Shown: in pieces, positions 23,767-35,277 of the stretch
How positions within the stretch are numbered: the stretch's first letter is position 1
Layout of the letters: every line of letters begins with the position of its first letter
Assembly: GCA_015680905.1 (NCBI GenBank)
Contig: CM027381.1
Coordinates: forward strand, 60,888,501-60,952,500
Origin: Coptis chinensis
Lineage: Eukaryota > Streptophyta > Magnoliopsida > Ranunculales > Ranunculaceae
Length of the DNA stretch: 64,000 nucleotides
Direction: 5' to 3'
Position numbers and translations under genes: made by a program
The notes under the pieces: generated by a model
Databases searched by the model: none
The model's input: only the letters and a program-made list of their open reading frames with translations
What the model was told of the DNA's origin: nothing

Positions 23767-24651
23767 AGTAAATGCCTTTTCTGGTGTAGTGTACCCTCCA
23801 GCTTAGATTTATTTTACCTATTGCTAAATAGAAAACACTAGACTTGAAGCTCTTTAATATAACAATTCTATACTAACACATCAAGTCTTCATCAAAGCTT
23901 CAATCAAACCCCTCTAATGGAGGTTTAGCTATGGTTAATTAGACTATCATGGAATAAATAATGAGATGAAGAAGAAATAATTAACGGAATACTTGTATTA
24001 AAATAACTTAAATTGTATTAATGGTGGCTAGGTTAATAAAACATAAACTATGTTAAACTAAAGATAAGAGGTAGGAGAGTGTTAGAGTTTTGCCTTAGTC
24101 CTCTTTATATAGGAGAGGGCTAGGTTTATAATTTCGTGCATGGGCTTTGGAGCTATGTTTTGGGCCACTAAATCAAGCCCAAAACCTAGTTACTTAAGTC
24201 CAAAAAGGGTTTCTCTACTGGAAATTACTACAACAACCTTTTTGTCAACTTTTACTTCTATGTTTAGATCAAGGCCTAGACTATTAGAAAGCTCTTTTTG
24301 AGTCAGTTGTTTTGACATATAATAGGCCCAATTTTGAGGTCTGAGTCCAAAGATACGGCCTGCGGAAGTTTTGTTGACTTTTATGTTCTATTTCTGTCCG
24401 CATTGACTTTGACTTTCCAGCTTTGACTAGACTTTAAAAAAGTTTTTTCTCCTTGAAACTTGGGCTTTAACCATAGAACTTCTTAGCAACCAATTTTTGC
24501 TTCTTTCTATTACAAAAGTGACATATTTCTTCACGTAATTGACTCCAAGACCTGAAATACACAAAAATACGTAAACAGTACTAACTCTTATTTATTATAA
24601 ATATAATTGATCTAATTAAATGTAATATTATTTAGTTTTGGACTCTTATCA

Positions 24652-25806
24652 AACCACCCCCAAACAACATTTTGTTTGTCCTCAAGCATAGATGAGAAAT
24701 TAAAATAAGTGACCAAAAATGGAGTTCTAACTAATCTCGTTTCGCAGAATGCAATTGCATTGACCATATGCAGTAAGGCCTTAAATTACTAGGATTTCCC
24801 TAGTGGACGAGTTATAGTCTCATGAGAGTTTTATAGAGAAGATACTCACAAACTTCATTTATACTACAATGACTAAGAAATAAAATTAATGTTTCCTTAT
24901 TTATTCTCAAATATCTATATATCTCACTAGCAATGAATAAATAATAATCAATTCGAAACCTAAGCTAATACGTGCATAATAATCAATCATCTACGGATAA
25001 ACATATATATAATGAACTATGCTATGAAATGCAATAACGGATCCGTTTCTGAAACTTTGGAATAGCGTGCTTAAGTAGGTCCTCAGAAATATGTCCAGAC
25101 AAAAATACTCTGATTTTTCTACTCAAGTTTCGCTCACTCCAATGTGAAGTGGGCACATTTTTCCTCACAATCTCAATGAAGTACAAGGAAGTCGTAGTCG
25201 ATTAAACACATCTTCCACTTACTATCACACCAACATATTCCTAATTAAGCTAGAGGTCTTTATTAGGTGTTGCGGGGATTAGGTGATGGTTTAAGAAGGA
25301 AGGAAATGGATATTCAAAAGGACAAGTCTGAGATAATAGGATCTTCAAAATATGTAACTAGAGAAAACCTTGTTCTTACTTTGCTTCCACACTTTGTTTC
25401 CATCCTTAGCATTTTTTTTGTGTGGCTTTTGACTCATTTGATTTTGTTTTTGGAGTTCTAACTTTTTATTTTATTTATTTATTTATTTCTTTTCTTTGGA
25501 TGGAAGCTTTCTTTTCTTTTCTTATTTGAAGCAACTAACAAATTCTTGGTTTTCCACAAGTCCTTTTCTTTTATTTCCTCCATTTCATCCTACTTCTCAG
25601 ACTCATTTAAATTGGGTAGACTAATTTTATTTTTATTTTGTTTTTATAAAAGGGTAAAGGATTTGTGGTTTATGAAAAGGCTAACGAAAGGCTCAGAGGG
25701 GCGACTAGTGGAAAATAATTTCATATAGGTTTGAATTTCATCTGGCTATATTGATCCAAAAAAGGCCTAAATTCTCTCTTAGGATATGATATAGTGATCA
25801 AGCAAG
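24652..25806 (-). other. 3' non-coding region of element B, first part
   Basis: The stretch starts at the polypurine tract (24653-24665 on the plus strand as accacccccaaac) and aligns along its length with 8250-9370 of element A. Only low-complexity T-rich ORFs are present. It continues after the solo LTR at 27121. No gene is seen. Confidence 0.8.
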
Positions 25807-25811
25807 TGGAC

Positions 25812-27120
25812 TGATAACCCGTAAAGCAATAGTTTTACCTACTCTTAACTTGTTATGCTATGAATAAGTAAAACTAAAGCTATTTACTACTCTATGATCA
25901 AAGTTCTACTCTCGTTTATAATGCAATATGTGGAGTAGAGAATTCGTTCCACTCTTAGTTTATTTAGATGTAAGTTTCATTAGTTTAATCTATTTTAACC
26001 AAACTAATGAGAGTAATGGATTGTGATTATACTAATATGGTACTTGAACTAATTAAAATGTTATAACTTATACTAAGGCAATTAAATACTAAGATGTGAA
26101 TATGGAGAAGAGATTCGGGGGATTTTAGTCCACTTTGATTTATTCCTAATATGCTAGTGTAGATTATTACAATCCTAACCAATAAAGATTAAGTATTTGA
26201 TCTCTAATTATTCATGGCAATCTCTACCAACTAATAATTAGTATGTGAGGAAGTTCAACCCATTCTCATGGAGAATCAACTAACCTACTAGAGTGAAACT
26301 CTTAAATGTAGTAATTATAACTAACACATCAAGTCTTCATCAAACCCCACTAATGGAGGTTTAGCTCAGATTCATCAGACTATCATTAATAGAGAAATAA
26401 AAAGAAAACATCATGAAGAACAATAACTTTCTTTTATTAATTTAATGGAAGAGAGTCTAAGAACTAAGACTATATTAAAGACTAAGTATTTGAATAATTA
26501 ACTAAGTCTATGAATTAATAACTAAGGTCCTAGGTGGTCTAAGAGTTTGGCCTTAGTCCTTTTTATATAGGAGAGGGCTAGGTCTACAATTTCATGTATG
26601 CGCTTTGGAGCTATGTTTTGGGCCATGAAAACAAGCCCAAAACCTAATTATATATGTCAAGAAATGGATTCTCTACTAGAAATTACTGCAACAGCTTTTT
26701 TGACTACTTTTGTTCCTCTGATGGGGTAAAGGCCTAGACCGTTAGAAAGCTCTTTCCGATCCGATCGTTTTGACATATAGTAGGCCCAATTCCAAGGTCT
26801 GAGTCCAAAGATACGGCCTGCGGAAGTTCTACTGACTTTTATGCTCTATTTCTGTCCGCGTTGACTTTGACATTTTAGCTTTGACCGGGCTTTAAAAAGG
26901 CTTTTTCTCCTTGAATCTTGGCTTTTAGTTATAGAACTTCTTAGCAACCAACCTTTGCTCCTTTCTATTGCAAAAGTGACATGTTTATTCACATATTTGG
27001 CTCCAAGACCTGAAATACACAAAAGCACGTAAACAGTACTAACTCTTATTTATTATACACATAATTGGTCTAAATGTAATAATATTAAGGGGTTAAAACT
27101 ACAGTTTTGGGCTCTTATCA
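25812..27120 (-). mobile_element. Solo LTR of the Athila-like family, target duplication tggac
   Basis: It runs in element orientation from TGATAAGAGCCC to GGTTATCA, 1309 bases. The pentamer tggac lies on both sides (25807-25811 and 27121-27125). The homologous place in element A (around 9370-9390) reads caagcaagtgga(t)gtgtgatttc without the LTR, so the insertion is exact. It sits inside the 3' region of element B and is therefore younger than B. Confidence 0.95.
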
Positions 27121-27769
27121 TGGACGTGTGATTTCTCTATTCGGAATTTACTTCTCTCTTGTGCCATTACTCAGATATTTCACTCATATAAGACTTTTAA
27201 GCTATATTTTCACAGGATTTGTAAAATAAATATTCTAGCCTAGATTTCGGAAACTCACTGCCAATACAAACATAGATGCTCATGCAATATATTTATGGAA
27301 AGATGCAATGACTATTACCTACATATTAACCTAAGTGCAACTTCTAGACTACTATCATCACAGAAAAAGAAACAATACCAATATTCCTAAGTGCATAGTA
27401 TAAATTATTTTTATTATTATATTTTTTTTATAATTTTTTTACTAGAAAGCAAAGTGAATATTATATATATATCCTAATAGGTGTCTTAAATTTTGCGTGT
27501 TTCTATGCCACCCCCAAACAAAAACATGTTTTGTCCTCAAAGTATAGAAATAAGAAGGATATAAAATACCATGGAAACGCGTGAAAATTTTAAAGCACCT
27601 GCAAAACAAATTCAGAACATACTAATATATGTAAAGAAAAACAGACGCAACTCCTATATGAGTTCCACCCGTTATGGGAATAACAAGAATTAAATTGTTT
27701 GGGACATAAACAGACACTAACAGAAAGTAAAACTTACCATATATCTAGCACTAAGCATTGTCCTCCCCT

Positions 27770-28400
27770 CCTATATCCTATAAAGAAGTGAGGTTCCTTT
27801 GCGTCCTGCCAAGCCATGATAATCGGTCAGGCCTCACGCCATTTATCATCTACCTTTTTTAACATGTTAAGCGCTACTTGGTCTGATGGGGTGTAAAGGG
27901 CAACCCAATGAAGTTGTAGACGCCACCCCGGCCAAATCATAGCACGAAAAGAGCATACAATGCAATTGGTGGGTCGCATAATGTCAACCCCAACCCAATC
28001 CGTGAAATGGGAATAGAACTAAGTAAAGAAACATAGCATTATGCGACAAACTAAGACAGGCATAAGAAGGTACTTATGCTTCAAACTATGGGCTCGTGCT
28101 AAACTAGAGACTAAGGTCAAGAGAAGGTCATACAACATACGTCCCTCAACTAGAGCAAGGAAGATAGTCACAAGTAAAAATGCCATTCCCTTAAAATATT
28201 TAGCAAAATAAATAACATAATAGTGCCTAAATTAAGGGACAGGCTACCAAGGGATACGTTATATTGCCCTTGGTCCTCAACACGAAAAATTCCCGCCCCA
28301 TAGGTCTCATGGAAATTCTCATAATTGTAGATATACACATTGTCAGACATATAACCCCATGGGTCTTGGGTCAGCAGGCATAGAAAGTCCAATAACATAG
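27770..28400 (-). pseudogene. Downstream part of the 3' ORFs of element B
   Basis: Protein-like sequence is readable on the minus strand in more than one frame: TIFLALVEGRMLYDLLLTLV, then CIVCSFRAMIWPGWRLQLHW and DQVALNMLKKVDDKWREA followed by a stop. A separate frame gives a 76-residue ORF (28168-28398) with YIYNYENFHETYGAGIF. The sequence continues across the nested element from 33070. I recognise no family beyond a weak resemblance to the helical part of plant transposon proteins in Athila-type elements. Frameshifts prevent a single model. Confidence 0.4.
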
Positions 28401-28752
28401 TGATAAGTGCTCAAAAAGTGCAATTTAACCCTCGATTATGCCTCTTGTTTAGCCATCTTAGTAGACTAATAGTGTTTTTAAGTTATGTTTTAAGATTCTA
28501 CAGGTGAAAAAGAGAGTTTTGTTGAATATTAGAGAAAAAGTGGTAAAACAGAGCAATACGGAGCATTAAGGATCACATGGGAAGCCCGTGGACAATTATG
28601 AAAAAGGCCAAGGAATTGAAGCTATTAAAGATGCGACTTGGACCTATTTTAAAGCCTATTTGGAAGCCCAAGGCCAAAGGATTCGTTGCTTGGACCAAAA
28701 CCCGCAAAAGAGGATAAAAGGATAGAGCAGAAGAGACAAAATAGGCTTACGC

Positions 28753-28875
28753 GTCTGGGACGCATAGATCGAGCGTCCAGACGCATTGATCAAGTCTGGG
28801 GCGCATGGATCGAGCATCCAGATGCATTGATTAAGTCTGGGATGCATGAATAGTGCATCCAAACGTATGAATCGA
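28753..28875. repeat. Three 41-bp tandem repeats in the LTR, each with an inverted repeat
   Basis: Each unit starts gtctggg and contains gatcgagc(g/a)tccaga or a variant; the first carries cgtctgg and ccagacg as arms of a hairpin. The third unit is the most diverged. They lie about 350 bases into the LTR, in the part that should be the U3 promoter region. The truncated 3' LTR lacks them. Tandem U3 repeats act as enhancers in some retroelements; that role is inference here. Confidence 0.8.
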
Positions 28876-29336
28876 CACTGTAGCCAATTCCTTCTTAGTT
28901 TTGGAGACGAAGTTGGACTCTGAAAGAAGTCTATTTGTATTAGGAAACAAATGACGATTTGGAATGCTTCTAGAGCTCATTGTAACCCCTATAAACAGAT
29001 GACCTAAGTGCCTCATGTAATTAGGCAATTCACTTATATTCTTGTCTCCAGAACTTGAGGCAGAGAGAGATTAATAATAAAAGATCGGTTTTAACTAGCT
29101 GAGTCTTAATAAATTAGTCTTTCTAGTCTTATGTTCTTCAACTCTTCTTCTTCTAGTTCTTCGTGTTCTTCATTCTATATGGAAGGCTATTCTTCTCCTT
29201 CAAGGGAGGAGATGAAGCCGGTGCTTAAGGTTTAATAATTCTTCTGGTTTATGGTGTTCTTCAATCAGGTTAGTTCTTTTTGTTTTTAGTTATTAGTTCC
29301 ATTGCCCACACTAGGGGATGGAAGTATAGATTAAAG

Positions 29337-29475
29337 TTTTTATTTATTACAATTGAATATCATGCTAGCTTAGGGTTTTATTTATTGCAATTGAATATTT
29401 GATAGTGACATGTTTTTATTTATTGCAATTGAATATAATGCTAGAATAGGGTTTTATTTATTGTAATTGAATATT
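29337..29475. repeat. AT-rich repeats of about 40 bp in the LTR
   Basis: Four copies of ttttatttatt(g/a)(c/t)aattgaatat occur in a row with spacers such as catgctagcttaggg. The same four are present in the 3' LTR copy at about 32340-32480, so the repeats pre-date the insertion. Confidence 0.75.
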
Positions 29476-30070
29476 ATACTATTATTCTCTACTTTTCTTC
29501 TAGTTGTGTACTATTTTAGAGTAAAGGAAGTATTCCTTGTGTTTGCCTTAGATGGTGATTCATTGAATAGCTGCCCAAGCTCACATAAAAGGAAAGAAGA
29601 TACTAGTAACATGAACATAGGAACAACCTTGAGTAGAGTTAATTGTTAACGATGTTTCATCCAAGAGGGCATCGACACTCGCCGATTGGACAGTAGTCTA
29701 CTACTTGAGATAACAACATGAAGCAAAAGGTCATTGAATCAAAACATTGGTGGATTTGAATCTCTTGAATCTATCTCTCTCATATTCTCTCCATATTTCC
29801 AATTCTTAGCTTTAGTATAAGTTTAGTTAGTTTAGTTTAGTTTACCATTAGAATCTACTATATCTATAATCATAGTTTTTAATCCCTCAAACCCCCTTTC
29901 TAGTCATGTCCTTCATATAGACATACACTTAAAAGTGGAATGATACCCTACTCATCCTTTACTTATTGAGGGATAATTAGGTTTTGATACGCTTCTATTT
30001 GTTCAACGACCATCATCTATCTACATCATCCATATACCATCTACATACACAAAAAGGAGCGAGTGTCAAA

Positions 30071-30084
30071 TGGCGCCGCTGCCG
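30071..30084 (+). promoter_or_regulatory. Primer binding site of the nested Athila-like element
   Basis: The sequence tggcgccgctgccg begins two bases after the 5' LTR. This motif is the usual primer site next to the LTR in Athila-type plant elements, where a tRNA 3' end primes reverse transcription. Confidence 0.85.
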
Positions 30085-30620
30085 TTTTAAGTTGTTTATG
30101 TTTAACATTTTCTTTCAAGATTAGAAGTTTGGATCTTAATGTAATTTTAGCCGCATCATCCATCCTTTTGAGAAAGAGAGAAGCTTAAAGGACATCTCGA
30201 AGACAAGATCTACCATCCAGATTAGTCGAATCTTCATTCTTTTTATTTCATTCTTAGTTTAGTTGCATCATAATTAGTTTAGTTTTATTGTTTTCTAGTA
30301 TAATTGCATTTAGGATCTTTTCAACAATTGAAGTTGTAAGCCAACACAGTGAAAAATCAAACTTTAGTGTTTCTTGTCTGAATCTTGACAAACAGACTAT
30401 CGTCTGTGGGACGTGGTACTTAAGCAATCCAAGTGATTCACCATAACCCTAGAAGAGACAACTTTAAACAACGGGCGAGATACTAGCTGCAAAGCCCAAC
30501 CCAGTTGAAGGAAAGTAGTTTTGCATATTAGTATAATTTAGAATAGTTGCATATTAGTTTAATTGCATTCAAGCATTATAAGATAGTTTTTCGTTATTTT
30601 CGCATAGCATTTTCTAGTGT

Positions 30621-32180
30621 ATGCCCCGTCGTCCATATCATCGTCCGGTAAGAACACAACAGTGGACAAGGTTTAACAACCGACTCACAAGAATACTAGA
30701 TGAGATTGAAACAATGGCCGCAAGCAATGATGGAGGTGTTATGAATCCAAATAATTCTGAAGCTATCCCACCCATGCAAGCACAACAGAGGAAGTAGTTG
30801 AGCGATTTCTATTAGCCAATCATTGGAGACCAACCCAAAGATTGTTTTTCCCAAAACGTAGAAAGCTTAACCGGTTGAGCTTAGAGCATCAATAATCTCT
30901 ATGCTTCCAAAGTTCAACGGTTCGCATAATGTTCAAATTTTATGTTCACATAAACAAATTTCTACCATCCTCCTAACTTTCAAGAACCTTCGTAATATCG
31001 TGAAATGAGAGTATCAAAATCATTCTCGTTCCCACTCTCACTCGAAGGTAAAGCATCCGAATGGTTAACCGCACGTACCGATCAATTCAATAGATAACTT
31101 GGAGAAGTTGAGAACAAAGTTTATGAACAAGTTCTACCCACCCCGTAAAGGAATGATGCCATGCAGCAAGCCATCAACAATTTCAAAGGGAAGGTGGTGA
31201 AGAATATCATCAAAGTTGGGAGAAATTCAATAATCTGCTAGTCTCATGTCCACATCATGGATAACGATAAGAGCATTAATGGCTCATTTTTCTTTCGAGG
31301 ACTGCCGATGATGAACAAGCGATGATGATCCAATGCACAAAGGCAAGTTTACATCAATGGATGGAGAAGAAGCTTACAACTTTCTCGAGAATTTAGTTGA
31401 AGAAACACAACAATGGACTACTAGTAACGAGGATGTCGCTAGCATGGAGGGGGAGCTAAAGCAATTTGGCTACCAAGCACATGAACAAGCAAATCAAGAA
31501 CTGAAGTCTACATTGGCCACCGCCACCAAAGATTGAAAATTTTGAGTAAGAAATTCAATGGGTTCTCCATGAATCCCTCCAAGATCAACAAGTCTCAAGC
31601 TAAATCTTTCCCAGTCATGCAAGCTAGCCAATGCTCGCTAAGTCCTGTTCGTGAACACTTCTCATGCAACTCTAGAATGTCCCGAAATTTTACTATCAAC
31701 ATGCATCAGTTGGAGAGTACAATATTAACTCATTTCAGAGGCCCAACCAAGGTGGTAATAACTTTCAAGGCAATTATTGGAGACAGAACGATGGACCCCC
31801 AGGTTCACAAGATCAAAGTTATATTCCACAGACAAGTCAAGCTTCACAGTTGGTTCCTCAACAACAGTTATACTCTCAGCAGAATTCCAATACAAGCGGA
31901 GAGTTAGTGCCTGATCCTAGGAGAAATTATGCCACACCTGCCAACCTGGAGAATGCAATTACTTTGCTATCACAGAAAAATCATAAGTTTGAAAGTGTTC
32001 TAGAGCTTATTGCGTCTGATCATTTCTCAGCCAATCTAATCTTCTAGCAATCTTAGGCAAGTCAATGTTCTAGAATGGAGTCTCTAGAGGCTAAGGTCGA
32101 CAAACTCACTACTGCTTTATCTGTAAAGACACAAGCCACTCAACTTAGCTTATTGGAACCAATATTGAGGAGTGAAGATG
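30621..32180 (+). pseudogene. gag: Athila-like gag of the nested element, frameshifted
   Basis: The ATG opens MPRRPYHRPVRTQQW. Later pieces in shifted frames are FPLSLEGKASEWLTA (gag core), MHKGKF with GEEAYNFLENLVEETQQW (31333-31536), and a Gln/Asn-rich tail with HRQVKL and NLENAITLLSQ. The order and spacing fit Athila gag. At least ten stops and several shifts separate them. The coding stops where the 3' LTR fragment begins, so nothing of protease or pol is left. Confidence 0.8.
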
Positions 32181-33069
32181 TATGGAAGGCTAATCTTCTC
32201 CTTCAAGGGAGGAGATGAAGCCGGTGTTTAATGTTTAATGATTCTTCTGGTTTATGGTGTTCTTCAATCAGGTTAGTTCTTTATGTTTTTAGTTATTAGT
32301 TCCATTGCCCACACCAGGGGATGGAAGTATAGATTAAGGTTTTTATTTATTACAATTGAATATCATGCTAGCTTAGGGTTTTATTTATTGCAATTGAATA
32401 TTTGATAGTGACATGCTTTTATTTATTGCAATTGAATATAATGCTAGAATAGGATTTTATTTATTGTAATTGAATATTATACTATTATTCTCTACTTTTC
32501 TTCTAGTTGTGTACTGTTTTAAAGTAAGGGAAGTATTCTTTGTGTTTGCCTTAGATGGTGATTCATTGAATAGCTGTCCAAGCTCACATAAAAGGAAAAA
32601 AGATACTAGTAACATGAACATAGGAACAACCTTGAGTAGAGTTAATTGTTAACGATGTTTCATCCAAGAGGGCATCGGGTTTCGCTCGACTCGGATGTAG
32701 TCTACTTGGAGAACAACATGAAGCAAAAGGTCATTGAATCAAAAGCATTGGTGGATTTGAATCTCTTGAATCTATCTCTCTCATATTCTCTCCATATTTC
32801 CAATTCTTAGCTTTAGTATAAGTTTAGTTAGTTTAGTTTAGTTTACCATTAGAATCTACTATATCTATAATCATAGTTTTTAATCCCTCAAACCCCCTTT
32901 CCAGTCTTGTCCTTCATATAAACATACACTTAAAAGTGGAATGATACCCTACTCATCCTTTACTTATTGAGGGATAATTTGGTTTTGATACGCTTCTATT
33001 TGTTCAATGACCATCATCTATCTACATCATCCATATACCATTTACACACACAAAAAGGAGCGAGTGTCA
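32181..33069 (+). mobile_element. Truncated 3' LTR of the nested element
   Basis: It matches the last 891 bases of the 5' LTR (29178-30068). The join agtgaagatg|tatggaagg is where gag-derived sequence meets the LTR interior, so the first 777 bases of the LTR, including the 41-bp repeats, are missing here. Confidence 0.9.
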
Positions 33070-33400
33070 CATAGGCTAACAAAAACTTGCTTAAATCCGT
33101 TGTTTCATCATCAATGGTGACAAAGAACATTTGTTCCCCATCTGGTCGATAAAAGAACCTACAATTATCATAGAAATAAGCAGTAAGTGCAGGAGAATAA
33201 GATTCATCAGCACTTACCATTAGAGACTGTGATCTTGACTACACAATCATGTTGCGGAACCAGCACCCATAGGTGTCACTCTCGGGCAATTCTTCAAAGG
33301 ACTGCTCTGGTATGATTTGAGGAGATCTCATAGCAAACAAACGCACTACTGAACTCCTTGAATTTTCTACAGAAAAACCAAAAAAAATAGTACTAGATGT
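33070..33400 (-). pseudogene. Upstream part of a 3' ORF of element B, cut by the nested element
   Basis: On the minus strand it reads RSPQIIPEQSFEELPESDTY, GCWFRNMIV then a stop, then MVSADESYSPALTAYFYDN and FYRPDGEQMFFVTIDDE, up to KFLLAYV at the insertion point. After removal of the nested element the frame continues for about 15 residues (PADPRPMG) and stops near 28348. I recognise no domain. It follows the transposon-protein ORF on the same strand, so it is an extra ORF of the element or a captured piece. Confidence 0.45.
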
Positions 33401-34112
33401 ATGTTGAAGTAAGGGCGGGCACTCATAATGGCTTATGTCATAAGGAAAATTTTGGGGCGACTCTCTTCGATAAAAGAAAATTCAAAGCGACATCGAAAAA
33501 AGGTGCTCTATGTTAATGCAATATAAGGGCACACGCACTTTGAGCAAGACTTGTGATATGAATTTGAGAGGTGCAGAGTGAAGTACATGGCGTGCCATGT
33601 ATTTATAGAACACTAGTTCCTTAAACAAAGGTCCCCAAGGTTCCTAAATTGATAAGGAAAGAAATGGAATAAGAAAAGGGTTTCTAAAACCAAAATAGAA
33701 ACAGCCGGGAGTAGACTCCAATACCAAACCTATATGGTTTTAAGCATGGAATCAAAATAGCAATCTTAATGCTTCTAACCATTAAGGTTGCACCAAACAA
33801 CAATAGCTAATTCTAACTACACCATATTAGCATGATGCTCATATAAACTATATTCCTTAAGTATTGCAATATTAATTCCAAAAACATGTGGATATGGTAA
33901 AATACAGTGCTAAACAAATAATGTTACCCCCAAACAAGTCAGAAGGGTGGGATTCATGAAAAATAGATAGCATGCGTAGACAAAAATTAAACCAACTTGA
34001 AATTCAAATAACAATCAACTTACATAATCTAATATTAAATACTTAAACTAACAACTGGGAATACTAATTCTACTAAACAGGAAATATTTCTTAAAAAAAT
34101 AATACAAAGGTA

Positions 34113-35277
34113 CTAGCCACGAGAGGAGGAAGGCCCAGAGCCATCCGTCCTATGTCGATGACGCTCACGCCTTCTGGAGTAAGCAAAGGAAGAACCATCA
34201 CGAGGTGGCAGGCATTGTAGAACTTCATCTTGGAACGTGTGTTGTTGTTCCCATAAAATATCCATGGCTTCCCAACGCTCAGTATAAGTACGAGCAAGAG
34301 TCTCTATGTTAGCCTGGAGATTCTCGTGACTATCACCGAGCAACTCAATATTAGATTGAAGTTTATCTTGGTTACGGAGAATGGTACCCTGCCTAGTCCG
34401 GATAGCCTCACAGAGGTCACTAAGAGAACGTTTGCCTGTTCGAATCATCTCATATTGGTTATGGAGAGTTCGCAGGCCACGATGAAGTAATGAGAAATGG
34501 GCTATATCCGTAGTAGCCCTTTCCAAGGCTTCTGCATCAAAACGGGCTACATCTTCCTCCTCTTCCTCCTCCGATTCCATCTCAGCAGCCAAAACTTCAA
34601 GCAAATTCCACTCCTTCTGAATACACTCTAGATAAATATGTGCATTCTCATGCGACTTCAACTTAACCTTACTAGATTCTAGAACACATCCCCAATACAA
34701 TATAATCTTTGTGATCAATGCAAGGAAAGTTGCGGTCAATTGATCAACTGTTATAATCTCATTTAATAAAAATTTGAGGATGCAAAACCCATACCTTATG
34801 TTTTGAAGGGTCCAGAGAATGTGCAGACAACTCAAATTTATGTCACTGGCTTTTGTGGTGGCAATAACATTCCTGCCAACCCACTGAGCCACCGCCAGTT
34901 AGTTTCTTCTCAGAGATGACTGACAAACACAATGCGACCTAGGATTGTAACGTTCTTCCAACACCGTCTCCATCATCAAAGTACTGATACCCCCAAGTTG
35001 AGATTCTTGCATGGTGATTATGATGTCTCTTTCCTCAATGCCAGTAATCTCAGCCAACACTGATGTAGTCAACTCTTTACGACTACCATTCACATCCAGA
35101 AAAATCCTACGATTCACAACCTTCCTCTTCTTGTAAAATGCAAGCACCAAATCAGTATGATAAAAATCATCACGAGAATATTATAACCCTTCCCACTTCC
35201 TAATACGCATTAAGAAGGGTGCAAACTGTGGACTGAAAAAAACTTGTTCGGGAAGAATTTTGGGGTTTAGGAGCCAT
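34113..35277 (-). pseudogene. Plant transposon-protein / 'env-like' ORF of element B
   Basis: The likely ATG (MAPKPQNSS) is at 35277. The N-terminal half contains FAPFLMRIRKWEGL, LVLAFYKKRKVVNRRIFLDV and TTSVLAEITGIEERD, the layout of the 'putative plant transposon protein' domain found downstream of integrase in Athila-type elements. The second half (34113-34892) has an acidic run (MESEEEEEEDVA), a long heptad-like region (RTLHNQYEMIRTGKR, QDKLQSNIELLGDSHENLQA) and a basic, Ser-rich end (SRRRERHRHR). I see no signal peptide or membrane anchor, so it does not look like a true envelope protein. A frameshift, a stop after WEGL and one after SSLRRN break it. Confidence 0.65.

Larger units (their letters stand above)
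14818..23791 (+). mobile_element. CACTA (En/Spm) transposon, 8974 bases, with captured host gene pieces
   Basis: The ends are inverted repeats CACTACACCA(T/G)AA, and the element is flanked by the 3-bp duplication tac (14815-14817 and 23792-23794). The related LTR at 42795 shows the empty site with one tac. Subterminal regions at both ends carry near-palindromic aacggatatatccgtt boxes. Inside, all on the plus strand, are a Tnp2-like transposase, a second transposase-associated gene, and two unrelated host-derived segments with introns. The transposase has several in-frame stops, so the element is probably non-autonomous now. Confidence 0.95.
14327..24651 (-). mobile_element. 3' LTR of element B, split by a CACTA transposon
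   Basis: The two pieces (14327-14817 and 23792-24651) join to an LTR of about 1.35 kb. It begins, in element orientation, with TGATAAGAGTCC directly after the tract tttgggggtggt and ends TTTTATCA. It matches the LTR at 42308-43643 over most of its length, but the last 250 bases belong to a different subfamily. It also touches the leader of element A on its left, so it could be a shared LTR of a tandem A-B array. Confidence 0.8.
28401..33069 (+). mobile_element. Deleted Athila-like LTR element, target duplication catag
   Basis: A full 5' LTR (28401-30068, TGATAAGTGCTC to GAGTGTCA) is followed by a primer binding site, a broken gag and only the last 889 bases of the 3' LTR. The flanks are catag on both sides (28396-28400 and 33070-33074). 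Removing the element restores one pentamer and a continuous minus-strand reading frame in element B. The two LTR copies differ at few sites over 890 bases, so insertion is fairly recent. Pol and the 5' half of the 3' LTR are deleted in one step between gag and LTR. Confidence 0.93.

Noticed and set aside
29467-29649. 60-codon plus-strand ORF repeated at 32470-32652
   Set aside because: The two copies are simply the two LTR copies of one element; repetition is not evidence of coding.
34113-34892. 259-codon ORF as a host coiled-coil gene
   Set aside because: It follows integrase on the same strand and continues from a plant transposon-protein domain, so it belongs to element B.
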